The notes beneath the pieces were generated by a model, which saw only the letters and a program-made list of their open reading frames with translations, searched no databases and had not been told where the DNA came from. Positions 10,401 through 18,646 of a stretch of 64,000 nucleotides of DNA are shown here, piece by piece. Position numbers and translations under genes: made by a program. This DNA comes from Sulfurovum sp. (GTDB lineage: Bacteria; Campylobacterota; Campylobacteria; Campylobacterales; Sulfurovaceae): assembly GCA_027049035.1 (NCBI GenBank), contig JALTVI010000107.1, positions 144,889 through 208,888 of the forward strand, given 5' to 3'. Position 1 is the stretch's first letter. Every line of letters starts with the position of its first letter.

Positions 10401-10642
10401 AGAAAGTCAATTCAGAAGATGCCTTGATGGATCAGATTGTTCAAAAGCAATACAGATATGTGTTGTTTGACGGACGCCCTTTTGTCAGGGTGGGATGTCT
10501 GATTTCCGATACCATCAAAGACAGCGGTGCCATACCGATCGTGATCCGCGCACCGCATCAGAAAATGGATTTTTGCTGTGAAGAGATCATTGAAGGCATA
10601 CATGTCTCTGAAGTGAAAGAAAAACTACAGAAGTATCAATAA
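7487..10642 (+). CDS. Membrane-bound hybrid histidine kinase
   Basis: A 1051-residue sensor kinase. A membrane segment (about 10-30), a periplasmic helical region (about 35-280, resembling NIT-type nitrate/nitrite-sensing domains) and a second membrane segment (about 287-307) precede HisKA with His375 in SHEIRTPLNG. HATPase_c follows (NLISNATKF, DTGIGIS, GGTGLGLS), a receiver-like stretch without Asp (about 605-720), a true receiver (about 745-865, Asp794 in FMDIQMP, Lys in SKPIDL), an acidic linker and a last degenerate receiver-like tail (about 945-1050). It follows four secreted PilJ-like proteins, which probably modulate its periplasmic domain (inference). Confidence 0.92.
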   Translation: MKRIFNNKTIFYILFLVVFIGLAVSSWYAYRAYREYRAAQAKEKEVVFVRNIANLESGLIDEVVASVQMMGSKNRTEAKEKRNVVLGQISDFRSWIEKNRKFEEKSIYLADMRKNLGFLHSKIDTVANNYADIFFNEYGENIFEPLTEMYENATIPMKIFPTFVRLEKLRYRLALEEAFLEATVQDRMPMTAKSLTAWDRIHTKNVFPLYDEKSITLPFSVDAFDRLGVDDTAMILMGAKNGKYAVSSENVHQVFEKKRTLLEGVLTNMLSKMQRQFAAQTEVQRQKMEQYLYVSLFFAAIALFLLYLFRIMYKEKKLLENTLKSIEIGLTPEKSKELKQIIASRDTGKIYAFLAQTINEANEANKETFLANMSHEIRTPLNGIIGFTDLLKETPLNVEQKEFVDIIHTSSNHLVGIINDILDYSKMGSGKFEIESIPFNAYEVFEAAVESYAAKAFSKDIELGIYIDPTIPQTLVGDPTKVSQVIINLISNATKFTEVHGAINVIISNVGETEDEIKLHFSISDTGIGISEEQKAKIFEAFSQADSSTSRKYGGTGLGLSISSRIVSYMGGKLDVDSTPGEGSTFFFDISFKKAKDVEQINYAHRFKGLSVGLVLPSEDIYRQVDINLIAYFDYLGVSLTVYYDTEIFEADEVSLPDVIFFFQSYTRHKGELERYFTLGRKLVLVTTGELQRDFNVPSDKVTKIIYKPVNFTKLVTALEVCEKDEEPTEAEAVEKDYYRFEGIHALVAEDNVINQKLIRRVLEGFGLTITVANNGEEAFNLRKQNDYDLIFMDIQMPVMGGIEATAEILRYEKLNRLKHIPIIALTANALQGDKEKYLEAGMDNYLSKPIDLDRLNTVLYEYFPAKALKKNKEENVAENGSQEKHVNDLNASKNVEKEAKTQNDREDGNRQNAETVTEHEAEVSDTSNEENVVDSKQPLEQAEADILLYHSLGMIGNLYEKMLNNLGYTVEKVNSEDALMDQIVQKQYRYVLFDGRPFVRVGCLISDTIKDSGAIPIVIRAPHQKMDFCCEEIIEGIHVSEVKEKLQKYQ

Positions 10643-11361
10643 GATATTTTTGCAAGATACAGCCCGGCAGGAGGTGCAAGCCTGGTGATGCTTTTGCATT
10701 CGCCGGAAAGTTGTTGCATCAGCGTTTCTTTGGAAAGCATACCGAGGGCATACTGCATACTGCTCTCCACCATCATTCTTACCTGTGATCTTAAAAAACC
10801 GTTTGCTTCAAAGGTGATGACATGAACATGCTGTCTTGTGTAGTGGCGGGCAGTAAAAAGGGTGCGTACTGTTGAGTGCGGCTCTGAGCCTGTCTTGTGA
10901 AAGTAACGAAAGTCATGCTCTCCTTCAAACAGGCAAAGCGCTTCATGAAGTTTATGTACGTCAAATCCGGCTGGATAATATGAAAGATATTTTCGTTCAA
11001 ATACAGTCGGAACCTGTGTTTTGAAAAGATAACGGTATAAACGTTTTTTTGCATCAAAGCGTGCATGAAAACTATCGGGTACTTTTTTCAGGGAGCGAAA
11101 CCGGATAGCATCAAGTCGTCTGTTGAAAATGCGTTGAAGTTTTTCAAGATCCTGCCAGTAGTCCGGCAGATCGAAATGGATCACCTGCCCGGTGGCATGG
11201 ACGCCTCGGTCAGTTCTTCCACTGCCGACAATTTGCGTTTCTATGTGCAGTTGTCTTAACACCGCTTCTATGTGCCCGGTAACGGTCTGTGGTGTGCTTG
11301 TCTGACGCTGAAAACCGTAAAAGGCGCTGCCGTCATAGGCGATGGTGGCCATGACACGCAT
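10636..11361 (-). CDS. truA: tRNA pseudouridine(38-40) synthase
   Basis: Makes pseudouridine in the anticodon stem-loop of tRNAs. The catalytic Asp lies in GSGRTDRGVHA, and the N-terminal MATIAYDGSAFYGFQRQ is typical of the family. I chose ATG 11361, giving 241 residues: it overlaps the stop of the upstream permease gene by one base (TGATG), whereas a start 93 bp further upstream would read through that gene. It is last in the minus-strand run from glmU and overlaps the tail of the convergent kinase gene by 7 bp. Confidence 0.95.
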   Translation of the reverse strand: MRVMATIAYDGSAFYGFQRQTSTPQTVTGHIEAVLRQLHIETQIVGSGRTDRGVHATGQVIHFDLPDYWQDLEKLQRIFNRRLDAIRFRSLKKVPDSFHARFDAKKRLYRYLFKTQVPTVFERKYLSYYPAGFDVHKLHEALCLFEGEHDFRYFHKTGSEPHSTVRTLFTARHYTRQHVHVITFEANGFLRSQVRMMVESSMQYALGMLSKETLMQQLSGECKSITRLAPPAGLYLAKISY

Positions 11362-12383
11362 CAGAAGTACCTTGCTACCCGTTTTTGGAAGAGCAGGTAT
11401 CCTGCCGTAACGGTAAGTATGACGGCAGCGGCAAGCAGTAGTGGATTCCCCCACTTCTCAAGAGAAGAGGCGGTAAGGTAGAGCAGCAGTGTCGTGCCAA
11501 ATATCACCGTAAAGGTATGGTTGGACTGATAACGCGGATTGATCATGGAAAAGGCGGCGACCAGATAGAGGGCAAGCAGCGGGATGAGGCTGACATAAAG
11601 AAAAAAGAAGAGCCGGTGCATGATATGTCTGTCGGTAGCGGCTTTTTCCCAGTAGGTAATGATATCCTCAAAATGAAAAGAGTGTTTCTTCGCCGTATCG
11701 AAGGCTTCGAGTGTTTTGTATTCCGCCTGCTGCAGATGGTCTTTGCTGTAGGTGTAGCCAAATCCGTCCATAAGCAGCAGGGAAGTTTGACCGTTATGTT
11801 TGTTCATCTTTCCCTCTTTTGCCGCAAAAAACTGTTCGTTTGTCATATCGGTACGGTTGTAGATGACCAGATCCTTAAAGAGTCCGTTTTCCTTTTTTTC
11901 CTTGACATAGACATAGAAGTCACCGAACTTCTGTCCCAGTTTTCCAGGAACAATGTTGAGTTTGGCTTCCGCTTTCTTCTCATCTTTGAACGACTTGTAG
12001 AGCTGTTTGCTCATCGGCATTGCCAGAAAGGAGATAGTCAGCAGCAGCAGTGAAAAGAGCAGGGCGATAAGCCAGATGCCGCGCAGTATCTTTCCTGCAT
12101 TCATACCAAGTGCGTAGAGGGCGATGAGTTCATTGTCTGTAGAGAGGCGCAGCAGCGTATTGGCCAGTGCAGCGATAAAAGAGAGCGGCAGGGTGTAGAA
12201 GATGATATCGGGTACCGAGTAGCTGAAGAGCTGCAGCAGTTCGCCGAAACTGATCTGTATCTGGGCAGTCAGTGCGGAGATCTTGACAAGATAGATCAGT
12301 GCAATAATGAAAAAGAAGGGCAGAAAGATCGTCATGAACGACTTGGTGAAGTTCGTCGAGATGTAGCCCCTGATGCTAACCAT
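11361..12383 (-). CDS. LptF/LptG-family permease of the LPS export system
   Basis: A 340-residue inner-membrane protein of the YjgP/YjgQ family. About six membrane segments, three at each end (roughly 15-38, 48-72, 95-120, 268-288, 298-315, 320-337), surround a periplasmic beta-rich domain (about 130-250). With LptB and LptC it moves lipopolysaccharide from the inner membrane to the Lpt bridge. Whether it is the F or the G member cannot be told without comparison. It overlaps the prepilin peptidase gene by 8 bp and truA by one base, so it is part of a coupled operon. Confidence 0.88.
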   Translation of the reverse strand: MVSIRGYISTNFTKSFMTIFLPFFFIIALIYLVKISALTAQIQISFGELLQLFSYSVPDIIFYTLPLSFIAALANTLLRLSTDNELIALYALGMNAGKILRGIWLIALLFSLLLLTISFLAMPMSKQLYKSFKDEKKAEAKLNIVPGKLGQKFGDFYVYVKEKKENGLFKDLVIYNRTDMTNEQFFAAKEGKMNKHNGQTSLLLMDGFGYTYSKDHLQQAEYKTLEAFDTAKKHSFHFEDIITYWEKAATDRHIMHRLFFFLYVSLIPLLALYLVAAFSMINPRYQSNHTFTVIFGTTLLLYLTASSLEKWGNPLLLAAAVILTVTAGYLLFQKRVARYF

Positions 12384-13116
12384 AGATCAGCTTCTCCAGC
12401 AGTTGTGTCGCCTCTGTGTCATAGATGTAGACAATGAAGGTGGCCATTGCAAGGAAAGGAACGAACGGTACACCGCTGTCTCGCTTGATGAGTGCAGGGA
12501 GCATCGCCAAAATCGCCGAAAGAAAGATAGCCACGAAGAAATTGGGGAAGCCAAGCAATGCCCCCATCGTGCCCGCGACGATGACATCGGCACCGCCCAT
12601 CGCTTCGCGACGTGCGATCAGCGATGATAGCAGGCCGATGAGGTAAAGCCCGCCCGCCGCAATGGCTGCATACATCGCAGCATGCAGGAAGTCCGGCTGT
12701 ATCAGAGCGAATGCGAGTGCGGCGAAGTTGATATTGTCAGGTACAGCCATATATTTGAAGTCTATCATCACCAGCGCAAAGAGTGCGGCAAAAGCGCCTG
12801 CTACAAAGGGGAGGTACCAGACCAGTCCTAGTTTGAAGTAGAGTGCGACGAAGATGAGGCCTGTGACAAATTCCACCATAGGGTACTGTTTGGCAATCGG
12901 CTCGCCGCAGAAGGCACACTTTCCTCTCAGGAAGAGCCAGGAAAGGATGGGAATGTTGTGGTACCACTTCAGCGGTGTCTGGCAGCTCTGGCATTTGGAA
13001 GCGGGAAAGACGATGCTCTCCCCTTTTGGAATGCGGTAGATCACAACGTTTAAAAACGAGCCGATCATCGTGCCAAAAACAAATACGGCCAGTGCAATCA
13101 ATAGTGTCATTGTCAT
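12376..13116 (-). CDS. pilD: Type IV prepilin peptidase / N-methyltransferase
   Basis: A 246-residue polytopic membrane protease that cuts and N-methylates type IV pilin-like precursors. Diagnostic parts are GSFLNVVIYRIP at the N-terminus, a zinc-binding pair of CxxC motifs (CQSC near residue 42 and CAFC near 68), and the two catalytic Asp motifs MIDFKYM and GGADVI. Two ATGs lie close together (13116 and 13110). It overlaps uppS by a few bases. No pilin genes are in the window, so its substrates are elsewhere. Confidence 0.92.
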   Translation of the reverse strand: MTMTLLIALAVFVFGTMIGSFLNVVIYRIPKGESIVFPASKCQSCQTPLKWYHNIPILSWLFLRGKCAFCGEPIAKQYPMVEFVTGLIFVALYFKLGLVWYLPFVAGAFAALFALVMIDFKYMAVPDNINFAALAFALIQPDFLHAAMYAAIAAGGLYLIGLLSSLIARREAMGGADVIVAGTMGALLGFPNFFVAIFLSAILAMLPALIKRDSGVPFVPFLAMATFIVYIYDTEATQLLEKLIYG

Positions 13117-13802
13117 TTCAATCCTCCAAAGCGCCGGCTGCGCTGTTCGTAGTCAGTGACGATCTCATCGAGCTCCTGAGTGGTAAAATCGGGCCAGAGT
13201 GTCTCGGTAAAGTAGAACTCTGCATAGGATATCTGCCAGAGCAGAAAGTTGGAGACACGCTCTTCGCCGCTGGTGCGGATGAGCAGGTCGATGTCGCTGT
13301 AGGGTGTTTGCAGGGCCGAAGAGATATCCGTTTCGGTAATTTCCCTTTTCCCCTCTGCAAGCAGTCTGTTTGCTGCACTCACGATCTCTGCACGGCCGCC
13401 GTAGTTGAGTGCAAGCACATGGGTAAGATCTTGGTTGTTTTTGGTTGCCTCTTCGGTAGTGCGGATGCGCTCCTGCAGTTTTTTTGAAAAAGCACTGATA
13501 TCACCGATGGCAAGAAAGCGGACATTGTTCTTCTGGTAGGTCTCCAGCTCTTTTTGGAGGTAGCGGTCGAGCAGTCGTATCAGAAAGTCCACTTCGAGCT
13601 TGGGGCGTTTCCAGTTTTCTGTACTGAAAGCGTAGAAGGTGACTGTCTCTATCGTAGGATGTTTGGCACAGTAGGTGGTGACGTCACGGATGATCTCAGC
13701 TCCCTTTTCATGCCCTTTGGTACGGTTGAGCCCATGCTGTGCAGCCCAGCGCCCGTTGCCGTCCATAATGATGGCAAGGTTCCTTAATGGCGTGTCAGTC
13801 AT
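13113..13802 (-). CDS. uppS: Undecaprenyl diphosphate synthase
   Basis: A cis-prenyltransferase making the C55 lipid carrier for peptidoglycan and O-antigen. The signature IIMDGNGRWA with the catalytic Asp is near the N-terminus, and the C-terminal LIRTSGEERVSNFLLWQ motif is present. I prefer ATG 13802 (229 residues), which overlaps the coaBC stop as ATGACTGA; an ATG at 13823 would add seven residues (MKRKSLP) inside coaBC. It lies between coaBC and pilD and is co-transcribed on the minus strand. Confidence 0.93.
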   Translation of the reverse strand: MTDTPLRNLAIIMDGNGRWAAQHGLNRTKGHEKGAEIIRDVTTYCAKHPTIETVTFYAFSTENWKRPKLEVDFLIRLLDRYLQKELETYQKNNVRFLAIGDISAFSKKLQERIRTTEEATKNNQDLTHVLALNYGGRAEIVSAANRLLAEGKREITETDISSALQTPYSDIDLLIRTSGEERVSNFLLWQISYAEFYFTETLWPDFTTQELDEIVTDYEQRSRRFGGLK

Positions 13803-15063
13803 CGGCAAGGACTTTCGCTTCATCGAGAATTTTCTGTGCCAGTGTCAGCTTGTCGGCCTTGCCCAGCGGCACTGCTTTCTCTTTGGTGATGAAGGTGATC
13901 TCGTTCTCGTCGCTGCCGAAGCTGCTGCTGTCCTGAAGCAGGTTATAGCAGACGGCATCGACCTCTTTTTTATCCAGCAGCGCTCTGGCATTCTCAAATC
14001 CGTTTTGGGCATCCATCTCCGCTTTGAAAGCGACGGTGCTGATGCCGTCTTTGTTCAAAGATACCAGAATATCGGGTGTTTCGGTCAGTTCAAGGCTCCA
14101 CTCTTTGCCAAGCGCCCCTTTTTTGAGTTTGCCTTTTTGCGGGAACTTCGGTTTGTAGTCGCTCACTGCAGCGGCCATGAAGAGAAAAGGGCGCTTCTGG
14201 ATGAGCATGCGGGGGTCAGAAGAGTTCATACTCGCTTTGCTCATAACCCCTTTTTTCGCCACACGTACGGCATCCTGCGTGTAGTCAAGCATCTCTTCGG
14301 CATCTTCGACCGCTATGGTGTAGATCGACTGCGGAAGCGCATCGGTGTCGGCCGTGGTCAGGTAGCAGACATCCGCACCGCGCAGGTAGAGTGCGGTAGC
14401 CATCGCTTTGGCCATTTTGCCGGAGGAGTAGTTGCTTAAGAAACGTACTTCATCGATTTTCTCACGGGTACCGCCGCCAGTGACGACGACACGTCTGTCG
14501 GTCCAGAAGGGTTCGCGCAGCAGGGCACGCGCGGTTTGAAAGAATATCTCTTCCGGTTCTGCCAGCGCGCCGTTTCCTGTGTCACCGCAGGCAAGGAGTT
14601 TGCTTTGGGGTTCAATGATCTCGATGTCGTTGACCTTGAGCATCTTGATCGACCCTTCGGTGTAGTGGTTTTTCAGCATCTGTGTGTTGGCTGCAGGTGC
14701 GACCAGCAGCGGTCCCTTGAAGGCCAGCGCGGTCTGCAGCAGAATGTTGTCGGCAATTCCTTTGGAGAGCTTGTTGATGCTGTTCGCCGTTGCAGGGGCG
14801 ATGACGAAGACTTCACACTGTTTGCCAAGGTCGATGTGGTTGAGCGTACCGCTCCAGCTTTCACTCTTTTCGGTCAGCACGGGGTTGCGGGTAAGCGCTT
14901 CGAAGGTCAGTGCCGAGACGAAACGTTCCGCAGAGGGGGTCATAACCACATGGACATCGGCTCCCGCCTTGACAAAGAGGCGCGCCGCATCACACGCTTT
15001 GTAGGCGGAGATACTGCCTGTGACACCAAGAAGGACTTTTCTGCCTGTAAGATCGATCTGCAT
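13795..15063 (-). CDS. coaBC: Phosphopantothenoylcysteine decarboxylase / phosphopantothenate-cysteine ligase
   Basis: A 422-residue bifunctional coenzyme A biosynthesis enzyme. The N-terminal flavin-dependent CoaC half starts GVTGSISAYKACDAARL and carries APATANSINKLSKGIADN. The C-terminal CoaB half carries VVTGGGTREKIDEVRFLSN and AAAVSDYKPKFP. The length fits the fused form. Its stop overlaps the uppS start, and its start overlaps the glmU stop by one base, so it is translationally coupled on both sides. Confidence 0.95.
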   Translation of the reverse strand: MQIDLTGRKVLLGVTGSISAYKACDAARLFVKAGADVHVVMTPSAERFVSALTFEALTRNPVLTEKSESWSGTLNHIDLGKQCEVFVIAPATANSINKLSKGIADNILLQTALAFKGPLLVAPAANTQMLKNHYTEGSIKMLKVNDIEIIEPQSKLLACGDTGNGALAEPEEIFFQTARALLREPFWTDRRVVVTGGGTREKIDEVRFLSNYSSGKMAKAMATALYLRGADVCYLTTADTDALPQSIYTIAVEDAEEMLDYTQDAVRVAKKGVMSKASMNSSDPRMLIQKRPFLFMAAAVSDYKPKFPQKGKLKKGALGKEWSLELTETPDILVSLNKDGISTVAFKAEMDAQNGFENARALLDKKEVDAVCYNLLQDSSSFGSDENEITFITKEKAVPLGKADKLTLAQKILDEAKVLADD

Positions 15064-16355
15064 TATTTCGCTCCGAAGAATTTGTAGAAGAACCCTGCAA
15101 CAGTTTTGAGCGGGCTTCTTGAGATGGCAAGTGCGCCTTGCTGGACATCTTTGTTTACGGTCGTTCCCGCGGCGATGATGACATCGTCTTCAACGGTTAC
15201 GGGAGCGACAAGCTGGGTGTCAGAGCCCACAAAGACATTTTTGCCGATGCGGGTAGGGTATTTCTTTTTTCCGTCGTAGTTGCAGGTGATGACCCCGGCA
15301 CCGATGTTGCTTCCCTCATCGACGGTCGCATCGCCAAGGTAGGCAAGATGCCCGGCCTTGACTCCGGTAAGGGTCGATTTTTTCACTTCCACGAAGTTGC
15401 CGATGTGGGTATTTTTAAGTACGGAGCCCGGTCTGATACGTCCCATAGGACCCACATCTGAGTGTTCTATGTGTGAATCATCCACAATCGAACCAGCTTT
15501 GATGTGCGCTTCGACGAGGGTGCTTTTGCCAATGATACTTACCCCGTTTTCAAGGATACACTCTCCCTCGAATATCGCACGGCAATCGATATAGATGGTC
15601 TCCGGCAGCCGCATGATGACGCCTTGCATCATCAGGTTTTCTTTGATGCGCCGCTGCATGATCTCTTCGGCACGGGCAAGATCGAGCTTGGAGTTGACCC
15701 CTTTGAATTCCTCTTCGGCAACAAAGACAGGGTGTACATGTTTTCCCTCCTCCACGGCCATCTTGACAATGTCGGTAAGGTAGTACTCCTTCTGTGCATT
15801 GTTGTTGTCAAGCTGCGGGATGTAGCGCTCCAGCAGGTCTGTATTGACCGCGTAGATACCGGCATTGACTGTTTTTACCTCAAGTTGCTGCGGGGTGCAG
15901 TCTTTCTGCTCGACGATCTCTTTGACTTCGCCATTTTCGATGATGACCCTGCCGTAGCCGCTTGGGTCGTCCAGTTCGATCACGGACATGTTGATGTCGG
16001 CATTTCCATCGGTCAGTGCATGCAGCGAGGCTTCGGTAATAAGCGGCATGTCACCGTTGAGGATGAGGGTACGGCTGTGTTTGGGGTGTACCCCTTTCAT
16101 TGCACCGCCGGTACCAGGAAACTGCGCCGCATCCTGAAGATGGAAACGGATGTTGTCGTAGTGGGCGTTGATCTCCGCTTCGATGCGCTCTGCCTGGTGG
16201 TGCAGCACGACCGTGATGTCGTCAGAGACGGCAACGGCGGCATCGATGGCATGAAAGAGCATCGGTTTGCCGCTGATTTCGTGGAGGACTTTGGGTTTGG
16301 AGGATTTCATTCTCGTTCCCTGCCCCGCGGCAAGGATTACAACAGATATGGACAT
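15063..16355 (-). CDS. glmU: Bifunctional GlmU: UDP-GlcNAc pyrophosphorylase / GlcN-1-P acetyltransferase
   Basis: A 430-residue enzyme that makes UDP-GlcNAc for peptidoglycan and LPS. The N-terminal uridylyltransferase carries LAAGQGTRMKSSKPKVL. The C-terminal left-handed beta-helix has hexapeptide repeats and the catalytic region around GAGVITCNYDG. It is first of the run glmU-coaBC-uppS-pilD-lptG/F-truA, an envelope-biased operon. About 100 bp separate it from the convergently oriented side of the next gene cluster. Confidence 0.95.
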   Translation of the reverse strand: MSISVVILAAGQGTRMKSSKPKVLHEISGKPMLFHAIDAAVAVSDDITVVLHHQAERIEAEINAHYDNIRFHLQDAAQFPGTGGAMKGVHPKHSRTLILNGDMPLITEASLHALTDGNADINMSVIELDDPSGYGRVIIENGEVKEIVEQKDCTPQQLEVKTVNAGIYAVNTDLLERYIPQLDNNNAQKEYYLTDIVKMAVEEGKHVHPVFVAEEEFKGVNSKLDLARAEEIMQRRIKENLMMQGVIMRLPETIYIDCRAIFEGECILENGVSIIGKSTLVEAHIKAGSIVDDSHIEHSDVGPMGRIRPGSVLKNTHIGNFVEVKKSTLTGVKAGHLAYLGDATVDEGSNIGAGVITCNYDGKKKYPTRIGKNVFVGSDTQLVAPVTVEDDVIIAAGTTVNKDVQQGALAISRSPLKTVAGFFYKFFGAK

Positions 16356-16454
16356 GGATAGAGGGTCCCCTTTTATAGATGTAAATAAAGATAATATGCG
16401 ATTATACCCAATCGGCTTTAAAGGTGCAGAAAAGAGGCGCCAAAGGTATTATAT

Positions 16455-17312
16455 TTAGAAATGATAGCTCTGTATTTGTTGGTGTAAGGTGCGCAACTCT
16501 TGCAGCGCTTTCTGTTTGTCATCCCGGCTTGCCGGGGTAGCCAAGCGTGTACGCTCTTTTGCGGCAGCAGTCTCGTATTTCTCTCTTGATTCTGCAGGTA
16601 TGGTCACGCTGATCTCTCCAGAGATAAATGCTTTCCACAAAAACTTTTTATACGCATCAAGACAGCCTTCAATATCTTTTTTGTACATCGCGTGCTGAAT
16701 GCATTGGCTCTCTTTTTGGATGTAGTAACGCGTAATCGGTTGAATGGCGTGAATGATTTTCTGTTTATATGTTTGTGTCAATTGGTCCCATAAATCAACA
16801 TCAGACCCTTTTATTTCGGTATGTATTTGAAGCAGACGTTTCATAGCATTTGGAAATTTCTTATAGTAGAAGCATTGAAAATCCTCTATATCACTGCGGT
16901 AACGCATTGGAATGGCTTTGGCAGATGGACACTTGTGTAGAAACGGGTTTCTATCGACTTTGCAGAGACTTTCAAGTTTGTGAAGATCGGCAGACTTGTG
17001 CAGCTTTTTAAGTGTTGTATAGTAGTACGGAAGCATCTCGCTTTCGCAAGTTTTATAGCTGTTTAGGTCAATGTGGGAATAGACTTCCTCATAGTACTGT
17101 TTTGCCTGCTGCCAATTTTTTGGTGTACCAATGCCCTGCTCGTAAAACTGGCCCAAATTGTAAGCGGCTTTGATGCTGGTTGACTCTTTGTAGAGTCTAA
17201 AAGCCTTTTCGTACTGGCCTTTTTTATATGCCTGAAATGCCAATTTGTCTGGTGCTATATTGAAAGCAGAAACGGCAGTGTATGTCATGAGCAGCAGTAT
17301 AAAAAACTTCAC
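16455..17312 (-). CDS. Secreted TPR/Sel1-like protein, function unknown
   Basis: A 285-residue protein with a signal peptide (LLLMTYTAVSAFN) and at least one Sel1/TPR-like helical unit near residues 28-75 (AFQAYKKGQYEKAFRLYKE, then AAYNLGQFYEQGIGTPKNWQQAKQYYEE). Several Cys residues (in SYKTCES, LCKVD, HKCPS, DFQCF) suit a disulfide-bonded periplasmic protein. The rest matches nothing I recognise. It has its own spacing from both neighbours and is probably a single-gene unit. A scaffold-type role is possible but not shown. Confidence 0.7.
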   Translation of the reverse strand: MKFFILLLMTYTAVSAFNIAPDKLAFQAYKKGQYEKAFRLYKESTSIKAAYNLGQFYEQGIGTPKNWQQAKQYYEEVYSHIDLNSYKTCESEMLPYYYTTLKKLHKSADLHKLESLCKVDRNPFLHKCPSAKAIPMRYRSDIEDFQCFYYKKFPNAMKRLLQIHTEIKGSDVDLWDQLTQTYKQKIIHAIQPITRYYIQKESQCIQHAMYKKDIEGCLDAYKKFLWKAFISGEISVTIPAESREKYETAAAKERTRLATPASRDDKQKALQELRTLHQQIQSYHF

Positions 17313-17485
17313 GCACTCCCTCCTTTTTTCAAGTTACTGTAGTTTTATTGTAGCAAAGAATTGTTGCATTTAAATTTCAAAAATCGTAAACTTGGATGGA
17401 TGAAAGCATGAGATTCCTTTTCATACAGTTCCTATTCCACACAATTCTCGGAATGAGTGTATCTTTATCTTCTCCCAAAATTGGC

Positions 17486-17491
17486 TAAAAT
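17486..17491 (+). promoter_or_regulatory. -10 element for trmA
   Basis: GGCTAAAATACG is an extended -10 with GC just before TAAAAT, about 34 bp before the GTG start of trmA. It follows the gcTATAAT pattern of the other promoters in this window. No clear -35 is present. Confidence 0.5.
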
Positions 17492-17524
17492 ACGCCTAAA
17501 GATTTCATCAAACAGGAAACGATT

Positions 17525-18643
17525 GTGACATGTAAACATTTCGGAAGCTGCGGGTCGTGCAGTCTGTATGCTATGGACTATGCCGCACAGCTGGCACAGA
17601 AAGAGGAGAGGGTGGTAACACTGCTTGCGCCGTTTTACAAAGGTGCACTTGCGGTGTTCGATTCTCCGGACTCGCACTACAGGGCACGGGCGGAGTTTCG
17701 TATCTGGCATGAGGGTGAGGTGTGCCATTATGCCATGGGCAACATCACCAAAAACGGGGCGGTCAACATAGAGGAGTGTCCCAAGGTCATCGAGCCCATC
17801 GAAAAGCGGATGTGGAAACTGCTTGATGCTGTCAACGCTTCGCAGGAGGTACTCAAGAGGAAGCTCTTTGCCGTGGAGTTTCTGGCGACCACGACAGATG
17901 AGTGTCTTGTGACGATGCTCTACCACCGAAAGCTTGATGAAGCGTGGAGTGAAGCGGCCAGAGAAGTTGAGACGCAACTGGAGTGCAGTGTCATGGGGCG
18001 GAGTCGAAAACAGAAAGTGGTGCTCTCCAAAGAGTCTGTCACCGAATCGCTCCATATCGACGGTACAGATTACCGCTACTTGGAGTATGAGAGCGGTTTT
18101 ACGCAGCCAAACCCCTATGTCAATGTCAAGATGATCGAGTGGGCGATCGCGCGGGCCAAAAAGGTACAGGGCGGAGACCTGCTTGAAGCCTACTGCGGAC
18201 TGGGTAACTTCACGCTGCCGCTTTCACGCCACTTTGAAAAAGTGCTGGCAACAGAGATCAGCAAACGTTCCATTCAGGCGGCACTGGAGAACTGTGCACT
18301 CAACGGCATCGACAACATCACCTTCGTGCGTCTGGCTTCCGAAGAGCTGACCGAAGCGTTGAGCGGCAAGCGGGAGTTCAACCGCCTCAAGGGGATTGAT
18401 CTGGCGGCCTACGATTTTTCGACGGTACTGGTCGATCCGCCAAGAGCGGGGCTGGATGCAGGTACAGCCACGCTTATTGGCGATATCGAACACATTATCT
18501 ACATCTCCTGCAATCCGGAGACCCTTGCGCGTGACCTGGAGACGTTGACACAGACACATGATGTGACGGAAGCGGCGATCTTCGACCAGTTTCCGCATAC
18601 AGAGCACATCGAGAGCGGTGTCTTTCTCAAGCGTCGTACGTAA
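17525..18643 (+). CDS. trmA: tRNA (uracil-5-)-methyltransferase
   Basis: A 372-residue SAM-dependent enzyme making 5-methyluridine at tRNA position 54. The substrate-binding motif is FTQPNPYVNVKM, the SAM site is LEAYCGLGNFTLPL, and the catalytic Cys329 lies in ISCNPETLARDL. It starts with GTG and its next codons read TCKHFGSCGSC, a Cys-rich start usual for this subgroup. It converges with the following transporter gene, whose stop is 3 bp away on the other strand. Confidence 0.95.
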   Translation: MTCKHFGSCGSCSLYAMDYAAQLAQKEERVVTLLAPFYKGALAVFDSPDSHYRARAEFRIWHEGEVCHYAMGNITKNGAVNIEECPKVIEPIEKRMWKLLDAVNASQEVLKRKLFAVEFLATTTDECLVTMLYHRKLDEAWSEAAREVETQLECSVMGRSRKQKVVLSKESVTESLHIDGTDYRYLEYESGFTQPNPYVNVKMIEWAIARAKKVQGGDLLEAYCGLGNFTLPLSRHFEKVLATEISKRSIQAALENCALNGIDNITFVRLASEELTEALSGKREFNRLKGIDLAAYDFSTVLVDPPRAGLDAGTATLIGDIEHIIYISCNPETLARDLETLTQTHDVTEAAIFDQFPHTEHIESGVFLKRRT

Positions 18644-18646
18644 CAC

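Noticed and set aside
11517-12053. Open frame antisense to the LPS permease
   Set aside because: Overlaps a well-supported membrane protein; no domain or ribosome site.
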